Source: Clostridia bacterium
GTDB lineage: Bacteria; Bacillota; Clostridia; Oscillospirales; Acutalibacteraceae
NCBI GenBank assembly: GCA_017519685.1
Contig: JAFWRV010000126.1
Location: forward strand, 1 to 15,973
Length of the DNA: 15,973 nucleotides
Direction: 5' to 3'
A program made the position numbers and the translations under genes. The notes under the pieces were generated by a model. That model searched no databases, was not told the DNA's origin, and was given only the letters and a program-made list of their open reading frames with translations. Shown here piece by piece: positions 14,564 through 15,973 of this stretch (positions within the stretch are counted from its first letter, which is position 1; each line of letters begins with the position of its first letter).

Positions 14564-15634
14564 ATGATTGATTCTCTTTATACCGCTATGATATTTATCA
14601 CGGTGCTTTCATCAATAACAACGCTTATAATAATGAAAAGCTTCTCGCTGCTCAGCAGGCACGACCGTCTGTGCTTCGATGTCGCGTTTGTTCTGGTAAT
14701 GATCTGCACGCTGCTCGAATGGGCGCAGGAGCAGGTCAACGGGCGCTTCCTTTCCGAAGTATGGTTGCATTATCTGATCGTAACGGTTGAGTTCGCTCTG
14801 TCTCCGACAATCTCATTTATCTTTGTTTACGCTCTCAGACCGCGAACGCCGCATACAGTCCTGTCGCTTATTCCGGCAATCAACTTTATTCTTCTGATGC
14901 TGAATCTCCGCTTCCGTTTCATCTTTTATGTTGACGCGGACGGAATTTATCACCGCGGAAAATATGTATTTCTATACGCCGGCGCGCTGATTATTTCAAT
15001 CATTTATCTCTTCGCGGGGCTGATTCTTCTGAGCCACGATTACCATTCATATAACATTGACGCGGCATTCGCAATCACGGCATTCCTGATAATCGGATTA
15101 TCGGTTCAGCTTTATGACAGAAAATATATGATTGACTGGCCTGTCATAACGCTTTCGTCGATACTGATACTTGTGTTCTATTCCTCTCTCGTCTCACAAT
15201 CGGACGAGATGACGCATCTGCTTAACCGCAATAAATTTGAAACGGACTGCAGGCGTCTTGACAAAAGGGCGTGCTTCATAACCTTTGATATCAACGATTT
15301 TAAAATGGCAAACGACCTGAACGGTCACAGTTTCGGCGATAAAGTTCTCAGGCGGACCGCCGACGAGCTGATTGCGGTTTTCGGACCGTACGGCAGAATC
15401 TACCGCATCGGCGGTGACGAATTCTGCGCGGTGCTGACAAAGAATCCCGAAAACGCGGAATTCCTTATCGGAGAATTCAACGGAAGAATCGCCTCTGTAA
15501 AAATAGACGGGACTCCTCTGCCGACCGTTTCAACCGGCTATGCGGAATTCGAGCCCGGAAAGGATACCGTTGAGCGCGCGACCGCCCTTGCCGACAGATA
15601 TATGTACCGTCATAAAGAAAATAAAAACAACTGA
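14564..15634 (+). CDS. Membrane diguanylate cyclase (7-TM plus GGDEF)
   Basis: 356 aa. Seven predicted membrane helices (~6-28, 37-54, 68-92, 97-115, 134-157, 166-184, 193-211) form a sensor part resembling histidine-kinase-type 7TM modules. The C-terminal GGDEF domain has DEMTHLLNRNKFE (214-226), FDINDFKMANDLNGHSFGDK (241-260) and an intact IGGDEF (282-287), so it should make cyclic di-GMP from two GTP. The allosteric inhibitory RxxD site expected just upstream is absent (GPYG instead). It ends soon after the domain. GGGGG 7 nt before ATG fixes the start. It is transcribed away from the pilus operon, whose leader carries a c-di-GMP riboswitch; local signalling is a strong inference. The sensed signal is unknown. 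Confidence 0.92.
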   Translation: MIDSLYTAMIFITVLSSITTLIIMKSFSLLSRHDRLCFDVAFVLVMICTLLEWAQEQVNGRFLSEVWLHYLIVTVEFALSPTISFIFVYALRPRTPHTVLSLIPAINFILLMLNLRFRFIFYVDADGIYHRGKYVFLYAGALIISIIYLFAGLILLSHDYHSYNIDAAFAITAFLIIGLSVQLYDRKYMIDWPVITLSSILILVFYSSLVSQSDEMTHLLNRNKFETDCRRLDKRACFITFDINDFKMANDLNGHSFGDKVLRRTADELIAVFGPYGRIYRIGGDEFCAVLTKNPENAEFLIGEFNGRIASVKIDGTPLPTVSTGYAEFEPGKDTVERATALADRYMYRHKENKNN

Positions 15635-15639
15635 TTCTG

Positions 15640-15670
15640 TTTCCTCATCCTCACGGGTGAGGAAATATTT
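15640..15670 (+). terminator. Likely terminator after the GGDEF gene
   Basis: TTTCCTCA (15640-15647) or the tandem TCCTCA (15648-15653) can pair with TGAGGAAA (15658-15665), followed by TATTTATT. The T run is interrupted, so efficiency is uncertain. Confidence 0.55.
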
Positions 15671-15688
15671 ATTATCGTGAATTTTTTC

Positions 15689-15717
15689 TTGATTAATGCC
15701 TTTCTTTATGATAGAAT
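15689..15717 (+). promoter_or_regulatory. Predicted promoter of the symporter gene
   Basis: TTGATT (15689-15694), 17 nt, TAGAAT (15712-15717), about 41 nt before the start codon. Confidence 0.55.
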
Positions 15718-15758
15718 AACTCGAATTTTTTTATATATCCCGGAGTAAAGGAGAAAAT

Positions 15759-15973
15759 ATGCTCGACAAAATAATTTCCGTCATCGAAAATGTCAACAAC
15801 ACCGTCAACGGAATAGTCTGGGGCTGGCCGGTCATTATACTGATTCTCGGCACCGGAATTCTGCTGACTGTCAGAACAGGTTTTCTTCAGATAAGACATT
15901 TCGGTGACTCGCTCAACTCAACCATCATTCCCACTCTTAAGGGACTCGGCAAAAAGAAAAAGCAGGACAGCCG
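15759..15973 (+). CDS. Sodium:alanine/amino-acid symporter (AGCS family), 3' end outside window
   Basis: The frame opens at ATG 15759-15761 after AAAGGAG and stays open to the window end (71 full codons). The N-terminus MLDKIISVIENVNNTVNGIV then WGWPVIILILGTGILLTVRT and GFLQIRHFGDSL matches the start of AGCS (AlsT/AgcS) sodium-coupled amino-acid symporters: VNxxVWGxP, GTGxxLTxRTGFxQ. Members have about 450 residues and 10-11 membrane helices; only the first helix is seen here. The charged KGLGKKKKQD segment fits the loop after helix 1. Substrate (alanine or glycine) cannot be told. It has its own promoter and is probably unrelated to the pilus system. Confidence 0.85.
   Translation, partial: MLDKIISVIENVNNTVNGIVWGWPVIILILGTGILLTVRTGFLQIRHFGDSLNSTIIPTLKGLGKKKKQDS

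Overview
The window looks like the chromosome of a gut-type clostridium (Oscillospiraceae/Ruminococcus-like, Bacillota). The basis is sigma-A promoters, strong GGAGG-type ribosome sites, LPXTG/sortase pilus genes, Clostridia-style repeat-rich surface proteins, an AGCS amino-acid symporter and the short GTAGGGGCGA intergenic repeats. This is judged from sequence features alone; no database search was possible.

Left third (1-5105): two leftward genes for secreted repeat proteins. The first (start 2960, running off the left edge) has a signal peptide, a glycine-rich beta-helix region, four related beta-grasp-like repeats, an InlB/Flg_new-type repeat, a Pro-Thr stalk and a Cys/His repeat. The second (4821-3523) has a signal peptide, Thr/Asp/Ala and 9-residue Thr-Pro repeats, two Cys/His modules and an unusual CxxCG-xxHSG amphipathic C-terminus. 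Between them is a gene-free stretch with a MITE-like element, an AT-rich tandem repeat and a terminator. Both genes have similar promoters (TTGTAT-17-TAAAAT and TTGTAT-17-TAAACT).

Middle (5106-5714): one rightward gene, a possible degenerate GHKL/anti-sigma-like protein, with its own strong promoter. It shares a bidirectional terminator with the pilus operon that converges on it.

Main locus (14215 down to 5773, leftward): a sortase-assembled pilus operon. In transcription order it encodes a small 42-aa protein, a signal peptidase I-like protein with an Arg where the catalytic Lys is expected, a VWA-domain tip adhesin (LPETG), the major pilin (LPTTG), a class C pilus polymerase sortase, an ancillary/basal pilin with an Ile-Ile-Pro stalk (LPQTG), and a second sortase. 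Several genes overlap by 4-11 nt.

Control region (14216-14563): the operon leader has a consensus promoter (TTGACA-17-TATAAT), then a sequence matching the core of a cyclic di-GMP-I (GEMM) riboswitch, then an intrinsic terminator whose 5' arm overlaps the aptamer 3' end, just upstream of the first ribosome site. Transcribed divergently from the same region is a 7-TM GGDEF protein (14564-15634), a probable diguanylate cyclase without the usual inhibitory site. The likely circuit is: membrane sensor cyclase makes c-di-GMP, the riboswitch reads it, and the whole pilus operon is switched, probably ON. This is the most interesting system in the window. At the right edge an AGCS-family sodium:amino-acid symporter gene begins and is cut by the window end.
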